64,000 bases of DNA from Brugia malayi (taxonomy: Eukaryota > Nematoda > Chromadorea > Rhabditida > Onchocercidae). The notes under the pieces were generated by a model that worked only from the letters and a program-made list of their open reading frames with translations, had not been told where the DNA came from and did no database searches. The first letter of the stretch is position 1, and every line of letters begins with the position of its first letter. The position numbers and the translations under genes were made by a program. The stretch spans positions 8,404,649 through 8,468,648 of the forward strand of contig NW_025062477.1 in the NCBI RefSeq assembly GCF_000002995.4, read 5' to 3'. Positions 36,801 through 49,760 of this stretch are shown here, piece after piece.

Positions 36801-39800
36801 GCAACAAAAATATTCCATTATTACTTATGAATAGTCTGCTGAATGACAGCTTTTTATTTTAGAGGACATCCAGCACCATCTTTCTTGGGTTTTGAAACGC
36901 AAGATTTGAGTAGTATTACTTATGGTCAAATGCACATACCGTCAATTACTCTTCGTGAAATTCCGTTACAGAGAGAACAAGTCCGCTTAAAACTACTATA
37001 CGGAAATAAGAAAGTAACAACATTCAATGCCGATCTCACGTCAAAGCAGGTAACTTTACGGAAAACGTCAATTTTCAAAATTTTACTCTCTCGAAAATTT
37101 CGTAATATGAAGTGCAAATAATCAAAGTTTTCCATGGCTCAATAATTTTTCCTTCTTTCAAATCAGGTGACAAAATCTGGTTTTTCATTGGTCTGGCAGC
37201 CAACTGAAAATTCTACGAGCTCATCAGTCGTGAAATTCCCATTTGAACGACGCAATCCTAAAGAATTATTTCTTGAATTGGAACTTTTCGATAAAATGTT
37301 TTTACAAAAGAAGGATGTAGTTAAGTTAACTGGACTTGTTTCACTAGAACAGGTAGGCATTACTACTTCATTTTTTTTTTTGTTTTATTTCAAATTAACG
37401 TCGTTCGATTAGTACTTGAATAATATGTTGAGTGTCAATTGTCATGAAATTTACCTTACTTTTGCATGACTTATACCAAATTAGCATTACTATCTGATTA
37501 TGATTTAAACTTCCCATTTTAATTTAGTCTTTGCTATTTAGATAGAATCGAGAAAATATCTTCACTGTTGTTTTTAGTATCCACCGTTTTGCGTTAAAAG
37601 AGTTCCATATTCCATTCGTTTTAGCTAAACAGTATTATTCATATGGAAATTTTCAGTTACTCCCATTTCCAAACTCGAAAATATCACAAAACGTTGCTCA
37701 AGTCACTGTAAAAAGTCGTGAGTCGGACAAAAATTTAAAAGCGAAGGTCAGCGTTACTACGAAGTTAGTGAATTTATCTGTTTATTACATCCTTCTAATT
37801 GCTTATTTCACAAAGTTTAGTGTTAACTCATACTTTTGACAACATGTGTCGAATGTGCCCATCTTCGATTCTGTAGTTTTTTCTAATTATATAATCTTTT
37901 AAAATTATTTCCATAATTAGTTCTGACTAAATTAAATTGTAGCCTGTCGTTAAACCGCGAACTGCAGCTTATTGTTGGTGAATTTGTGCAGCAGGAACTA
38001 ATCCCGGATAGCCGTTTATGGTTTTTGTGTCAATCGGCGGCACTAAACCGAGCCGGTCTGCAGTCTTCAGCAACCATTCATTTAGCTACACATACGTTTG
38101 TTTCTTTTTTCCATTTTTTTTTACAGTTTACTTATCTTCAATATAGCTCTGCTGTAGTCAAAATAGAGGCAAGTAGGTTATTCAGTGTAGAGAGGCATTA
38201 ATAGAGAATGAAACAGAATGAGTTCGATTCTGAACTAGGGACAGAAATTTAAACGAAGAAAGAATATCTTTCGGAACATTTTCGAAAACTAAATTTAGCT
38301 ATGAGTAATAATTTCTAGATTAGTGGATTCTCGTGATGGTACAAAATATACCGTCCAGGTGGCACATAGTGCCTCACTGCTGTTATCAATGATATTAGTT
38401 TATGGCTGGCAACAACGGTTACTCTGCATGGCTCATTTAATAGGTGCCGATACTCTCCCTTCAAAAGACCAGCTGGATACTAATCTCGTTAGTTTGTTCA
38501 TTTATCTAGCATTTTGCAAATGACAGTCTTTGTCACACAAACAATAGTTCTATTTCGTTGAATTTCAACAAATTGCTTTTTAGTTGAAACTTACTGATTG
38601 ATTTATTTATTCAGTATATATATATATATTTCAGCAGTTTCTACCTCACTTATCAGCACCAGATGAGCGAGCAATTGCCGTGATGAATAAAGATGGTGAT
38701 TTCGCTATTGTTAAAGGAAAATGGATTGGTTTCAGTCGCAAAATTCCAGGCGATAAAGAACAGAAAGCAAAAGCTGGAAACCCTGGAAAATTGCAGGTAT
38801 ATTAAAATTTTATCCTGTAATAGAATGGAAAGAAAATATGGACTTAAATCACAAATTCTCTTGTGCAGATTTCTTCTTCGTTTTTAAAATAGGCTATTTC
38901 AAGGTGGATGCGTTCAACTTGCTAAAAAATACAGTGCAGAAGTTCGAAATCCCGGGTCCTGAAGGAAGTACATTCTTCGTAATAGGAGGTATATGAGATA
39001 TTTTGAATATTCTAAACAAAACAAGCCTCTGATTAAAAAATTAGAGATGTTGGGGTTACATTTTTAAACTGTAACAGTAATATGCAAAGGCATTTTATAA
39101 TATCATATTTCTGAAATGTGTTAGTCATCTTTCGGCTTTGATATGATGCGGTGAGTCAAATTTGACAAATTAAACTTATTTGTTAAAACTTGATGTTAGT
39201 ATTGATGCATGCAAAATAATTTTATGAAATACGAAATCCAGTGAGTATATATTACATGCTTATATTATGAAATTTCAGAAGCACAAGCACGTCTGCCAAG
39301 CAAAAGAATACAGTGTCGATCAATACAAACTGCTGAACATCTTGCTTGTGTTTTCAGTGTTGCAACTTTATTCGTACTTTGCAACCCTGATAAAGTAAAT
39401 ATACAATTATTTAGTGCTAGTTATCCATACGAAATAATTATTTCGTCCATCACTTTGCTAACTCTCGCGGGAGTAAATGTAGCGACAATCAAAAATTCCA
39501 TTAACAAAAAACACCATAATCTATTTTCATTGTAATAAAATTTATACTAATGAAGATGAAATTGAACCATAGATACGGGATCATAAAATTCCATTAGGTT
39601 GATCCAAGTAGGATATGTTACATCAATACCATTATAAACTTTGAAATAAATTTTGTAACATTTATCAAACACTTTTTTTTGCAATTCTTGTCAAATAGTG
39701 TTGATGAAATCCTGATAATACAAATAATAGACTGATAAAATCTTGATAGCACAAATAATAGGTTGATGGAATTTTGATAACATTATTAATAATAATAACA

Positions 39801-40696
39801 TTTTTATTTTCGTTAAAAGTGAAATTATCGAAAAAAGAAATGGTCAACATCAGAACTATTCATGTTTTTGGACAAAACAAGTGTAATTTTCGATGATTGT
39901 TAACTTACGAAACAATGATAATCTTTTGTTTGTTAAAATATAAATATAATTTAACTAATTTAAAATAATTTAACTAAATTCATTATAAAATTCATGGTTT
40001 ATTTTCTTTGTCAAGAGCTTTACTGTTTTTAAGTCTTATTTTTAAAATTTTCATCGAATTTGGCAGATTGGTTAACATAGAAAAAGAGATTTGCTATGTT
40101 AATGTTTGGATGATGCATTGCTTATTGGGTTTTTGCTTAATAAATAATGGTGACTGAAAAGGGTGAGAAAATTGGAGTATGTGGTGAGGAATTTAGAAGT
40201 AGCTGACGAAAGCTTTCCATTACCAAATAAGTACTATTTTAGGTTCGTTCACATAGTGATACAAATAGTATTGCACATCAATGTCATAAATGGCCTTTGA
40301 CAGTAGCCTGCGGTTATGGAAAAGCATTGCCATCCAACAGGCACGTGAATTCACATCAAGAAATTAACGAAGATTTGGACATAACTACTACAATGATTGC
40401 CGTTTGCGCAGGAAGTTGCGACGACGGTGCATGTGGAGCTTGTGGTGCTTGTGGTTAGTCATATACTTTCTCAAACCTTATTTTTGCTCGGTATATTAGT
40501 AATTTCATTCTTCATTTGATTGCAGTGATTCAACTCCTCAGTAGAAATAAATTATGGAATTTCTGGATGTCTTGAGAAGTGTAGTTTATTTGGCGATGTG
40601 TAGATGTTTAAATTTTTATATTTTATAGGCGCTTGTGGTGCATGTGGTGGTTGCGGTGGGTGTGGTGGTTGTGGTGGCTGCGGAGGCTGTGGCTAA
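33881..40696 (+). CDS. glycine-rich domain-containing (DUF1399/GRDP-like) protein
   Basis: Fifteen exons: 33881-34198, 35318-35407, 35695-35916, 36065-36208, 36354-36532, 36863-37049, 37167-37352, 37657-37763, 37943-38095, 38319-38487, 38635-38796, 38904-38988, 39279-39394, 40243-40453 and 40629-40696. They stay in phase throughout and encode 798 residues. Two His/Trp signatures of the DUF1399 family are clear: LDVHWVWHCHML (exon 2, about residues 118-129) and YDFDIVWHTHQVHPHCY (exons 4-5). The middle region is typical of the family. The C-terminus after SCDDGACGAC is a run of about ten Cys-Gly-(Ala/Gly) triplets. Plant GRDP proteins act in osmotic stress and development; the animal role is poorly defined, and nothing here shows a catalytic function. 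The acceptor of the twelfth exon (TTTCAAG) is the least certain. The start is supported by the acceptor just upstream. Confidence 0.88.
34591..34681. repeat. 27-bp near-perfect inverted repeat in intron 1
   Basis: Arms 34591-34617 and 34655-34681 pair at 26 of 27 positions with a 37-nt loop. This could be a miniature inverted-repeat remnant or a hairpin RNA. It lies inside the first intron of the GRDP-like gene. Confidence 0.85.
39702..39782. repeat. 31-nt tandem repeat, about 2.6 copies
   Basis: Units begin tgatgaaatc (39702), tgataaaatc (39733) and tgatggaatt (39764, partial). It is inside an intron of the GRDP-like gene. Confidence 0.8.
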
Positions 40697-43224
40697 CATT
40701 ATGTAGCTTGTTGTATAGTGAAAAACGAATGTTTTGAAATTTGATTATTCAATACAATTGCAACTACTGCAACTGTTACTTTTGAATACACACTGAAACC
40801 TTAATGCAGTGAATATTCTGCAAACTTTACGGTTCTGAATTCGATCCACTTTTGTTCATTAGATTGCTTGAGATAATTTCTATAGTTAGTATTATAACTA
40901 CAGTGAGGAATACTTACAAAACAAATTTTCTAATTAAGAAAAATCCAAGCAGCAATTTCTTAAAGTGGACGACTAGTTATGTTTTTAGCGCTGATTGAGA
41001 CATTGATAATGAATGTAATAGTGTTTGTAAAATAATTAGCCACTTGTTCCAGTGTCTGTTCAACAGTCCTCATTCCCGTTACTTTTATGCGAATTTAGTT
41101 TCGATCTTTCAGATTTTCCGACTAAAAATTCCAAAGGCTTCTAAGAACGAAAACAAGCGAAATATATATATATATATCTTTGTCAGTGCGTTACAAAAAA
41201 ACATACCCCAACTACACGTTACACCTTTTTTTACCCGCTGACTGGACCTTGCTGAAAGTTCCTCTACAGTAACATTACAAGTTTAAGAATTAAATTCTTC
41301 TTTCTTCCTCAGTTGGCAAAAAATTATGTGTAAGAAAGAATCAGTCTATGTTGGTTCACTCTTTTCATTATGTTCAGTTTTATACTAATTGACTCGTGTC
41401 ATTATAAATTATCTTTAGTGTTGTTATTCAATTTTTTGCGCTTTCTGGAATAAGTTAAGTTCATTTGACTGTTACATTACAATTCAATTCCACCATTCCT
41501 CCATCCCATGAAATTCGATTTGGACAGTTACTGAAAAAGGATAGGTATGGATCGAAATGAAATACGATTCCGAGTGAATATTTGTACAACTTCAAGAAAA
41601 TAAATAAGAGATACTGCCACATTTTACACTATTTGGTTAAATGAAATGATGTGGGAAGGTTATTTATAGCTAACATTACTTTCATAAAATTAGTATGTCT
41701 TATAAACTGTACAGTTGCCTTTATTTAATCGAATAGCCAAGTAATCTGAGGTTATTGCGGCTCTGTCTTTTTCTTCGAGAATAAAATCTTCATTCTCAAG
41801 GATAAAACTGTAGTGAATCCAATCGAGGTAGCTTTAAACTTCACTATTATCTGTTAACATTGCCACTAAGTATATAATACACAAAAAAATTTCGTATGCT
41901 TATAAAAATGTCAAAAAACGCACTATAGTTTTAGAAATATTACACTCGATGTCAGTAAGATATGGATTGAAACTAAAAATTTTTAAAATTGCGAATAAAG
42001 AAAAATCTCGGTTTGGAAAAGTGGAAAGGAATACAAAGTCAAATGAAAACATAATTGACAACACTGCTTACTTCATTTGAAAATAACGAAGTCTAATAAT
42101 CAAGTATAGCCTTAATAAAGCTTTGTGTTTGTGGAACAATTTGAATTATGAAATTGAAGTGTGGTTGACACTGACACTAAGATTGCTTTGCTAACTTCAA
42201 TACCATGAATTAGCAATAAATACAAAGAGGGCAGAACACTGTTAAGTTTAGCACCACATTTAATGTTACAATAGATAATGTACTATTGATCATAGTTCGA
42301 AGAGAGTAACATCAGTTAGAGATTAGTGTCAAACTATGCGATATGGCATTAGCAAACTGTCAAAATGGGAAACATAGAATGAATGCTTTGGTTTGATATC
42401 ATATGCGGTATTTCTTATTCGATAAATGAAAGGAAGATTGATACAGAAAATAACAATGTTCATAGAACTGCTTTATGTCGAAAAAATATCTGTACTATTT
42501 TGAAGAAAGACAATTGAACCTAATGTATCATTTTGAAAAATTTTGCCCCATTCCAATTTTAAGACTGGAATGGGGCAAAAAAGTCCTCTTTAAAAGGATA
42601 TTTACTAGAAAGGCGATACCCTAAGATGGTATTTTTTTTTTTTTACTTACTTCATGAACTTTACTTTCATTCACTTCTTCGCAGAGAATGCTTAAGATAA
42701 ATCTAACTAGTTAAAAAGGCCGATTAGGAAATTTAGAACACTAATTCTGTTACTAGTGCTGCATGTGATGACCTGTAATAAGTTATAATTCATAAATTGT
42801 AGTCTTGAAAAATAAAAAGGAAGACGATTTGACATTCTTCGATAAAGTTGTCATGCTTATTTGAGCACATCTATGAGAAAATAAGGCTTGGGTAGTATAA
42901 AAAGATTAATACAAATATTGAATGAAACTTAAGTTGAAATCATTTTGTAACATTCTGGAATATTTCACTATTAATTAATCGTGGTTCTCTGGTTTTCTCT
43001 TTACAAATGCATATCTTATTTCTAGACACATTTACGATGACATCGTAATTAGAAACCCGTCATTCATTCATTGTAACACAGGTAGAACGCAGAATTAAAA
43101 CAGAATGTGCTTACATGCTATAAAAGCAATCCAACTTTTTAGGCCAATCCACCAAATATAGGAGCAAAAGCAACAATAGCTGATCGATACATTCAGCATT
43201 TTACTTAGCCTCCACACTTCCCAT
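40697..43224. other. intergenic region between convergent genes
   Basis: About 2.5 kb holding the 3' UTRs of the GRDP-like gene (plus) and the Ig-domain gene (minus), plus a strong hairpin at 42541-42580. No coding signal was seen. Confidence 0.65.
42541..42580. repeat. perfect 15-bp hairpin
   Basis: TTTTGCCCCATTCCA (42541-42555), a 10-nt loop, then the exact complement (42566-42580). The stem has a GC-rich core within very AT-rich DNA. It could be a stem-loop RNA or an old inverted insertion; no promoter is evident. Confidence 0.85.
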
Positions 43225-45187
43225 TTAGTCTTCCGTTTCCAGTCTGAAGTAATTTTGTTAGAAAAAGAAAAGAATAAATAATAATCGATTCGATTTCAAT
43301 TGACTTAATTTGACTGGCTGTGGTGCAGAAATTGGTGTAGACCACAAACTTATTGTTATGATTCGTAGTTTTTCACTTCATAAAAAAGATTAGATGAAGA
43401 AAGATCGGAAGCTTACAGTTTCTGCTGATTCTGTCTCGTCCTGCATTCACCGAATATGATTACTACCAAAAGTAAGAGGATAATGATGATAATCACCAAC
43501 AATGGCCATAACCATGCCAGTTCACCTAAACAGCATTTCACATTCTAGTAGATAAGTTATTTATATAAACTCAATGTTTGAATGAGATTATCAGAAACGA
43601 CTCACTTTTAACTCGTAGCACCCTGGCCAGCATCACTTGATGTGCTTCTGTACGGCCACTGATGACATATTCATTTGTTGCAGTACATTCATACACACCT
43701 TTATCGGCGTCACTAACTTCATCAATCAATATTTTTCCATCGCTTTTTATGTTCACACGATCATCTTTTGTGGCTGGACAATGAATAAAAATGATATCAA
43801 AATGAAATCAAAAAATGGCCATAGTCAAAGTGGTCAGCAGCAATAATAACACAATTTTATAAGATCGCTCGCAAGCACTGTCCTTTTGGCACCTCATCTT
43901 GAATGAATATGTATGTAAATACACATTAAAATATGAAACTGCTATCTTATAATAGATGTTGATTTGAGGAGATTTCATTTTCAAACAAACCAAAACTCAC
44001 TCTCAGGAATTCCTCATGAAAATAATCTCCACTATTAAAAAATAATCTCCACTTACTGAATTCTTTACCATCTTTTGTCCAAGAAAACCTAGGTGTTGGG
44101 AAAGCGATCACTGGACAGGTTATCTCAGCTGATGAGCCTCGAACAACTGTAACGCCATTACCATCAAATGAAAACGGATCATTCTTTCGTGGCTCAAAAT
44201 GTCCGACATCTGCTAAGACCACAGGACGAACTAAACAGAAACTGAGAATTGAAAAGTGTTATAAAACTATTCACTAGAAAATCAAACTTAAGAAATAATA
44301 AATTTCTTCATCATTTCCTCCTCATGTTTGTAATTGAGCCGAATCCCTAAGTAAGATGAATAAAAAATAGGAGTGCCTTCTGTAAAAGTTTTAGGCGCAA
44401 AAACCATGTTTGTAACTAACAATTAGCTACAAGTTATAAGAAAGAAAGACAGAAATCTCTGAACCGAACACTTGGTGATTGCCACTGACACTCAGTCCAT
44501 TAGTTGTCGTCAGTCTGCATATATAATTACCAGAATCAGCAACATCCGCTAAACCGAAATGATGATAAGCGCGTTTATGATCATTGCTTATCTCAGCTTT
44601 AAGCACCATACCGTCCCGTTTCCGTACAAACACCGCCGATTTAATTTCTGCTACTGCGCCTCGATCTTCCGCCTGAAACACTGTCTCAGAATCAACATGC
44701 ATTCCATGAAAGTAGTTCAAGACATAAAACAATTTGCACCTGTTGAAGATAATAAAATATGTTTCAGCATACATCACATCACGCATCTTGCATTAAACAT
44801 ATATTGAATTTTCATTTTCCTTTCAATAATTTTTTTGGATTTACAATGACTACTAGATGTATTCTACTTTTGATGTACTAAATTATTTTCCAAAAATTAA
44901 CCATGGATTTCCAAATTAGATTACGAAAAAGTTGACTCGACGAAGTTTGCAACACAATTATAATAAAAACACAGTTATAATAAAGAAGAACAAACCTGAC
45001 ACCATAAGGTAACATTTTCCTGTGAACGGAGAGGATTATTGGTTGAAGTTCGGGCAGACGAAACCATAATGATAGCATATGGGTTACCTTTTGCTTGAAC
45101 TGCTCGACAGAACCGCTGCACAAATAATACAAACAAGTGTACAATTACTAATGATAATCTTGTGCGTGATGACACGTTCAACCACAT
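43225..45187 (-). CDS. two-Ig-domain single-pass membrane protein (basigin/ZIG-like)
   Basis: Six exons on the minus strand: 45187-45003, 44739-44465, 44230-44057, 43773-43606, 43525-43417 and 43243-43225, giving 309 residues with consistent phase. A signal peptide (LSLVIVHLFVLFV, cut near residue 31) precedes Ig1 (VTLWCK to DSGNYICRL) and Ig2 (AEITCPVIAFPTPRFSWTKDG to DKGVYECTATNEY). A membrane helix (LAWLWPLLVIIIILLLLVVIIF, given here only as its ends 270-291) and an 18-residue tail ending LLETED follow. The helix starts with a Leu-Trp-Pro motif like that of basigin/neuroplastin, but lacks the buried glutamate of vertebrate basigin. ZIG-type proteins are an alternative. Likely a surface adhesion or chaperone-type receptor. 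The first donor (GTGTCA) is non-consensus but is the only one that keeps the Ig1 cysteine in frame. A spliced-leader acceptor (TTGTTTTAG) lies 8 nt before the ATG. Confidence 0.8.
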
Positions 45188-46850
45188 TCTTACTTCTAAA
45201 ACAACTTTATCTGGGAAGTAATAGAGTAGTGTCAAGTAATTGCAAAAAGCAAGTGGAGGAGGCATAAATTTACTTTATTTGAATCATAATAAAGAATAAT
45301 AAACAAATCGTCAGTCTGACACTGTAGGGATTTTAGTGAAAGTGAACGTCACTCGAATTATGCAAAATGAAAAGACAATGTAATTTGGATGGTTTCAAAA
45401 CTTTATCAAGTATCACATCATGACTGACGCTTCATGAAAAATAAAAAATTCCATAAAAAAGAAAGATATGCAAATATAATTTAATGAAAATAAAAAAAAC
45501 AATTACAATTTAATAAAAAACAAATGTAATTTGACAAAAATTTAGTAAAAATAAAAATATGTAAAAAATGTAAGAAAAGAATTAACTTTTCATCATTGGA
45601 TTTTGGGTATGCATATTACTTATAATTAGCAAAGAAACAATGAATGAAATAATCCTAGATGAATCCATATGACCGCTCAATTAAAAATATCACAAAATTT
45701 AGAATGCAAATGTGGCGATCAGACGTCCGTGTGTCTTTCGAAAGCAAGTGTAGCGATTCCGCATCGTATAAAATAACTGACAGTTCTACTTTGAATACTC
45801 AAGTTATTCAGATACTTGAGTCTCAGAAGGGAAACCTGAATATATCTGTTCATCAAATTAGTCCTCAATATTGATTATTTATAATCACATGGGAAAGGTA
45901 ACCAAAACCAACCAAATTAAGGCTTAATATTTACAAGCTGAGGAAATTAAGCTAAACCGCTGGGAAAAAAATCTGTTGGTGAGCAGACAAATTGTTTTCT
46001 AATTCAACGACATGAAAGTTTAGTAGAAAGACAGAGTGAGTAATATGTGCATGAGAATAGGTCTTTTATCCTGAAACGGATTAAGGAAACTGGTGGATAA
46101 GTGCATGAGAAAATATGTGAGTACTGAGAACAGAGTAACTCAAGAGCAAAGGGGAATGCAACTACAATAAGACGAAAGAGTAAAGTAGAAGCTATATGGA
46201 TGCAGCTACAATAAGATCGTAACACGTCCAAAGAAACATTTCATAAGCTTTTTCTACGGAATGAAATTTACATTAGAGCTTTTCGAGTAGTTAATTGCAC
46301 TATAATTCAGGAATGAAATAGTTATAAAAGCATTAGATGGAAGGGAGTAGTGTAAGAAGAGATTGAGGAAATAATTAACTACTTTGCAGTGAGTCGTAAG
46401 TTGAATGAGTCTATTCAATTCTTTTTAAATGCTTCATAATGGCCTAGTGCTAGATGCCAAGTTAGGCTCATAGTAATATAGCAATAAAGGGATGATATTG
46501 AAAACTGAAAACCCAGCAGTAGCTATATCAGTTAAGAGCAAAAGATTGTCAGAGAAAATGATGATGAGCTAAGAGATAATGATAGTAATGAGAACGGAAA
46601 GTATAACTTTTGTGGCTGGTAATGAATGAACTGCTTGTCCGCAGCACCAGGCTATTAATCACGAGGGAAAATGGACATATGTTTGAGTCTAATTGCAAGT
46701 TGGTAACCTGACCTACTTATACTTTGGCTCTTATTTTTTTTCTCTTCTCTAATTCAATTGCTAGCCGCTTGCTGACCAACCTATTCCTTTTCCTCCCTTC
46801 TATCACTCTTTCTTACAGGAAATCCGTTGAAGGTATATTAACAAAGATAA

Positions 46851-46915
46851 TATATATATATATATATTTATTTGTTTATGTATACATGCACACACACACA
46901 CACACACATACATAT
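46851..46915. repeat. (TA)n/(CA)n compound microsatellite
   Basis: A short TA run is followed by about ten CA dinucleotides. Confidence 0.9.
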
Positions 46916-48527
46916 TTACACAAACACGTCAGTAGCATTACATGGAAAAGCTCTTCAAAATTCTTATTGATTAAATGTTTGCAAAGTGGGCGTAAAATTT
47001 AGAATTAACGGAGCGAAGTGTTTTCATGAGGAAAGAGAAAGCATTTGTGATTTATCGCTCGGGAACTAGAATATTATGTTAGCAGAAAGTTTAGTAATAT
47101 GTGCATGAATGAAGTGATCTAAATAGAAATGGAACGCTGATAACAGAGTGATTATCAGCTGACTTCTCACATTTTCCGCAGAGTACGGAAGATTAAAAAT
47201 AGACTAAAGACATTACTTTAACAAATTTATGATTTGGTGAGTAACTTCAACAAAAGATGTCAACTGTTATTTAAACTTGAACCTGTCAAATTTGTCGTCA
47301 TCATTTTAGGCTAACCTCAAATTTGACACCTTTAAAACAGATTCTTATGATGACAAATCACATGAGCAAGTCGAATAAATGTTTGCTAGAGTTTCGGAAC
47401 TTTCTTCAGTCTAAAAGAAATAAAGGAGAAAACAGTCTATTTTTTGGATGCTTAACAAAATGAATTTTAACTTTATGTACCAGAAAGGCTACGCAAGAAT
47501 TCTTACGAGAGATTTCTTTAACTCCGAAAAAATATATATATATAAGTCCGAAAAAAAATAAGACATCCTGAAAGAAAGCTGATAAGTAAATCTTAAAAAT
47601 TTTGGGATTGAGTCTATTTACTTGGAAATGAATAAAAGTATTTCAGAATTAGAAATTAAAAAATGTTCAGAAAGTATGAAGACTCAAATATGAACTATTT
47701 AAATGTTTGCATCGCTATCACGTTTTACAGGCGATTATTTCATTGCTTTAATTGCACTATCTCATATGTCATTATTGGCAGAAAATGTAAACTTCCTTCA
47801 GGTCCTCTAAAAATTTCCATCTGTAAATAACTTATGTAAGTAAAACTATTTTATGCAAATCTTAACTTATCGTTCATACGTTTTCGGACACGTTTTTTTT
47901 TTTTTTCCTTCATAAGTTTTTTACTAGCGAATGACAGTTTAACGATAAATAAATAAGTGAAAAAAAAATACTCGAAGAAGTACTTAATTCATTTATTAAA
48001 TATGCATTACTTAGGCTTATGAATCACAAATAAGGCTTGCAATTGATAAATTCGATCAAATGGCGGATAATATTCACGTTAGATTTTGTGATCCAAGCTA
48101 AGAACATAGGAATGAATTAAAGATGATATTAAATACTGTGTCAGTATATCTACACTTTTTGTATTATATTTTATGATTCTACCAATGCTAATTAACTGTA
48201 TGCCTGAAAATTGTATTTTTCAGAAAACAATTTTTTATAAAACTTTTTCTGTTGGCCGTTCGACAAGAGGAGATACTACTTCAATTTGAAAAATTATGAT
48301 GATATAAAAACAATTTTTTAATTTATAAAATAATAGAAGAACTTAAGATGACTTTTCTGTTCTAGGAATAGACTATTTGGAACAATACTATTGAACAAAA
48401 CAGTAAAATATAAATTTCTGTTTGAAAGAGAATCTCTAATAGTTGTCTTTATTGCAACATATAACTTTTCTCTTATTCTAACATCTCGTGATTCAGTCCT
48501 ATCATGCATCTATAAATTCATTCACAT

Positions 48528-49760
48528 CCTCATAGACTTGAACAGCTGACACTGAAATTCTATCGCGCTTTCATATACTGCAATCTCTTGCATTACGATC
48601 GTCGTAAGACCATAAGCATCAAATTGTCGAAGCTTATTTTCTGAAAACTACATTTTTTTTAAATGATTTTCTCAAATTTCAGACGATAAATTATCATTTG
48701 CATGTTATCCTGAAATATTTTCAGCTTCAATTTTACAATTTTAGTAAGTCAAATTACAGCCTAACCTCAGGCAATTCAAAAAGTTATTCGTTCATTTTCA
48801 AATTCACCTGAGTAAGAAAATGGGTACAGAAAAATAGATTTCCTAAAAGTTAACTGAGCTGATATATTTTTTGCAAAATGAAGTGCACCTCGATTACTTA
48901 ATACTAAATGGACCAATAGCATTGCAGAGTTGCATTTATTTTCTTATCTTACTGAGTCACTAAAGGCAGACATTCTCTTTACAAAAATTAACTTCTCTTT
49001 ACGAAAATTAATCTCAGCACAAAGAAAGAAAATTTAAGTTTAGAATTTTAGAAGTTTCCTCTCAGAGACTTAAAATTTTTAGTTTTAAATTATAGCAAAA
49101 AAAGAAAAACAAATATTGATCAGGTCTCACCAATATTTGTTTTTTTTTCTACTGATTTCATTGATCACAATAATTGTGGTAATGATGAAACATAATGGGT
49201 AATTTGTACTATATAATATTTTTTCCTTAAAAAAAAAAATATTTCCTATTAGAAAAATAAAGATTAAAAGCAATTGCATCTTAAAGATAAAAAGTCTCTT
49301 CATACTAACTCATTTTCGAAGTTTATTTCAATCCTACAAGATCAAACTTAGTTTGCAATTGATTCTTCTATGTTCATTTCTTCTATGCAATCGACTTCTA
49401 TGCTCATTTCTTCATTCTATGCAATTCATTCTTCTATGCAATTGATTCCTATTCTTCTATGCTCATTTCCTTAATCTATTTTATAACTGAGGTGAATTTG
49501 AATTAGAAAATGAACAAATAGCTTTTTGAATTGCCTGAGGTTAAGCCGTAATCTGATTTACTAAGATTATATTGAAGTTGAGAATAATTCACGCAGGATA
49601 ACGCACAAATGATAATTTATCGTCTTAAATTTGAGAAAATCATAGGAAATAAACTTCGACAGTTTGATGCTTATGATCTTGCAAAGATTGTGAATTTTAA
49701 ACTCAGTATATGAAAAGCGCGACAAAATTTCAGTGTCAACTGTTGAAAACTATGAGGATT
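48528..49760. mobile_element. foldback (long terminal inverted repeat) element
   Basis: The left arm (about 48528-48820) and right arm (about 49481-49760) are imperfect reverse complements over about 280 nt. Shared blocks include cctcatag..tgacactgaaat..tcgcgctttcatatactg, cataagcatcaaa.tgtcgaag, gattttctcaaattt.agacgataaatta and cttaacctcaggcaattcaaaaag (each broken by mismatches). Identity is roughly 80 percent by eye. The 660-nt interior is AT-rich, carries a degenerate tandem repeat (49356-49470), and encodes nothing recognisable. This is the structure of a non-autonomous foldback DNA element or large MITE. Target-site duplications were not identified. Confidence 0.75.
49356..49470. repeat. 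degenerate tandem repeat in the foldback interior
   Basis: Several imperfect copies of a unit resembling gcaattgattcttctatg followed by ctcatttctt. Confidence 0.75.
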
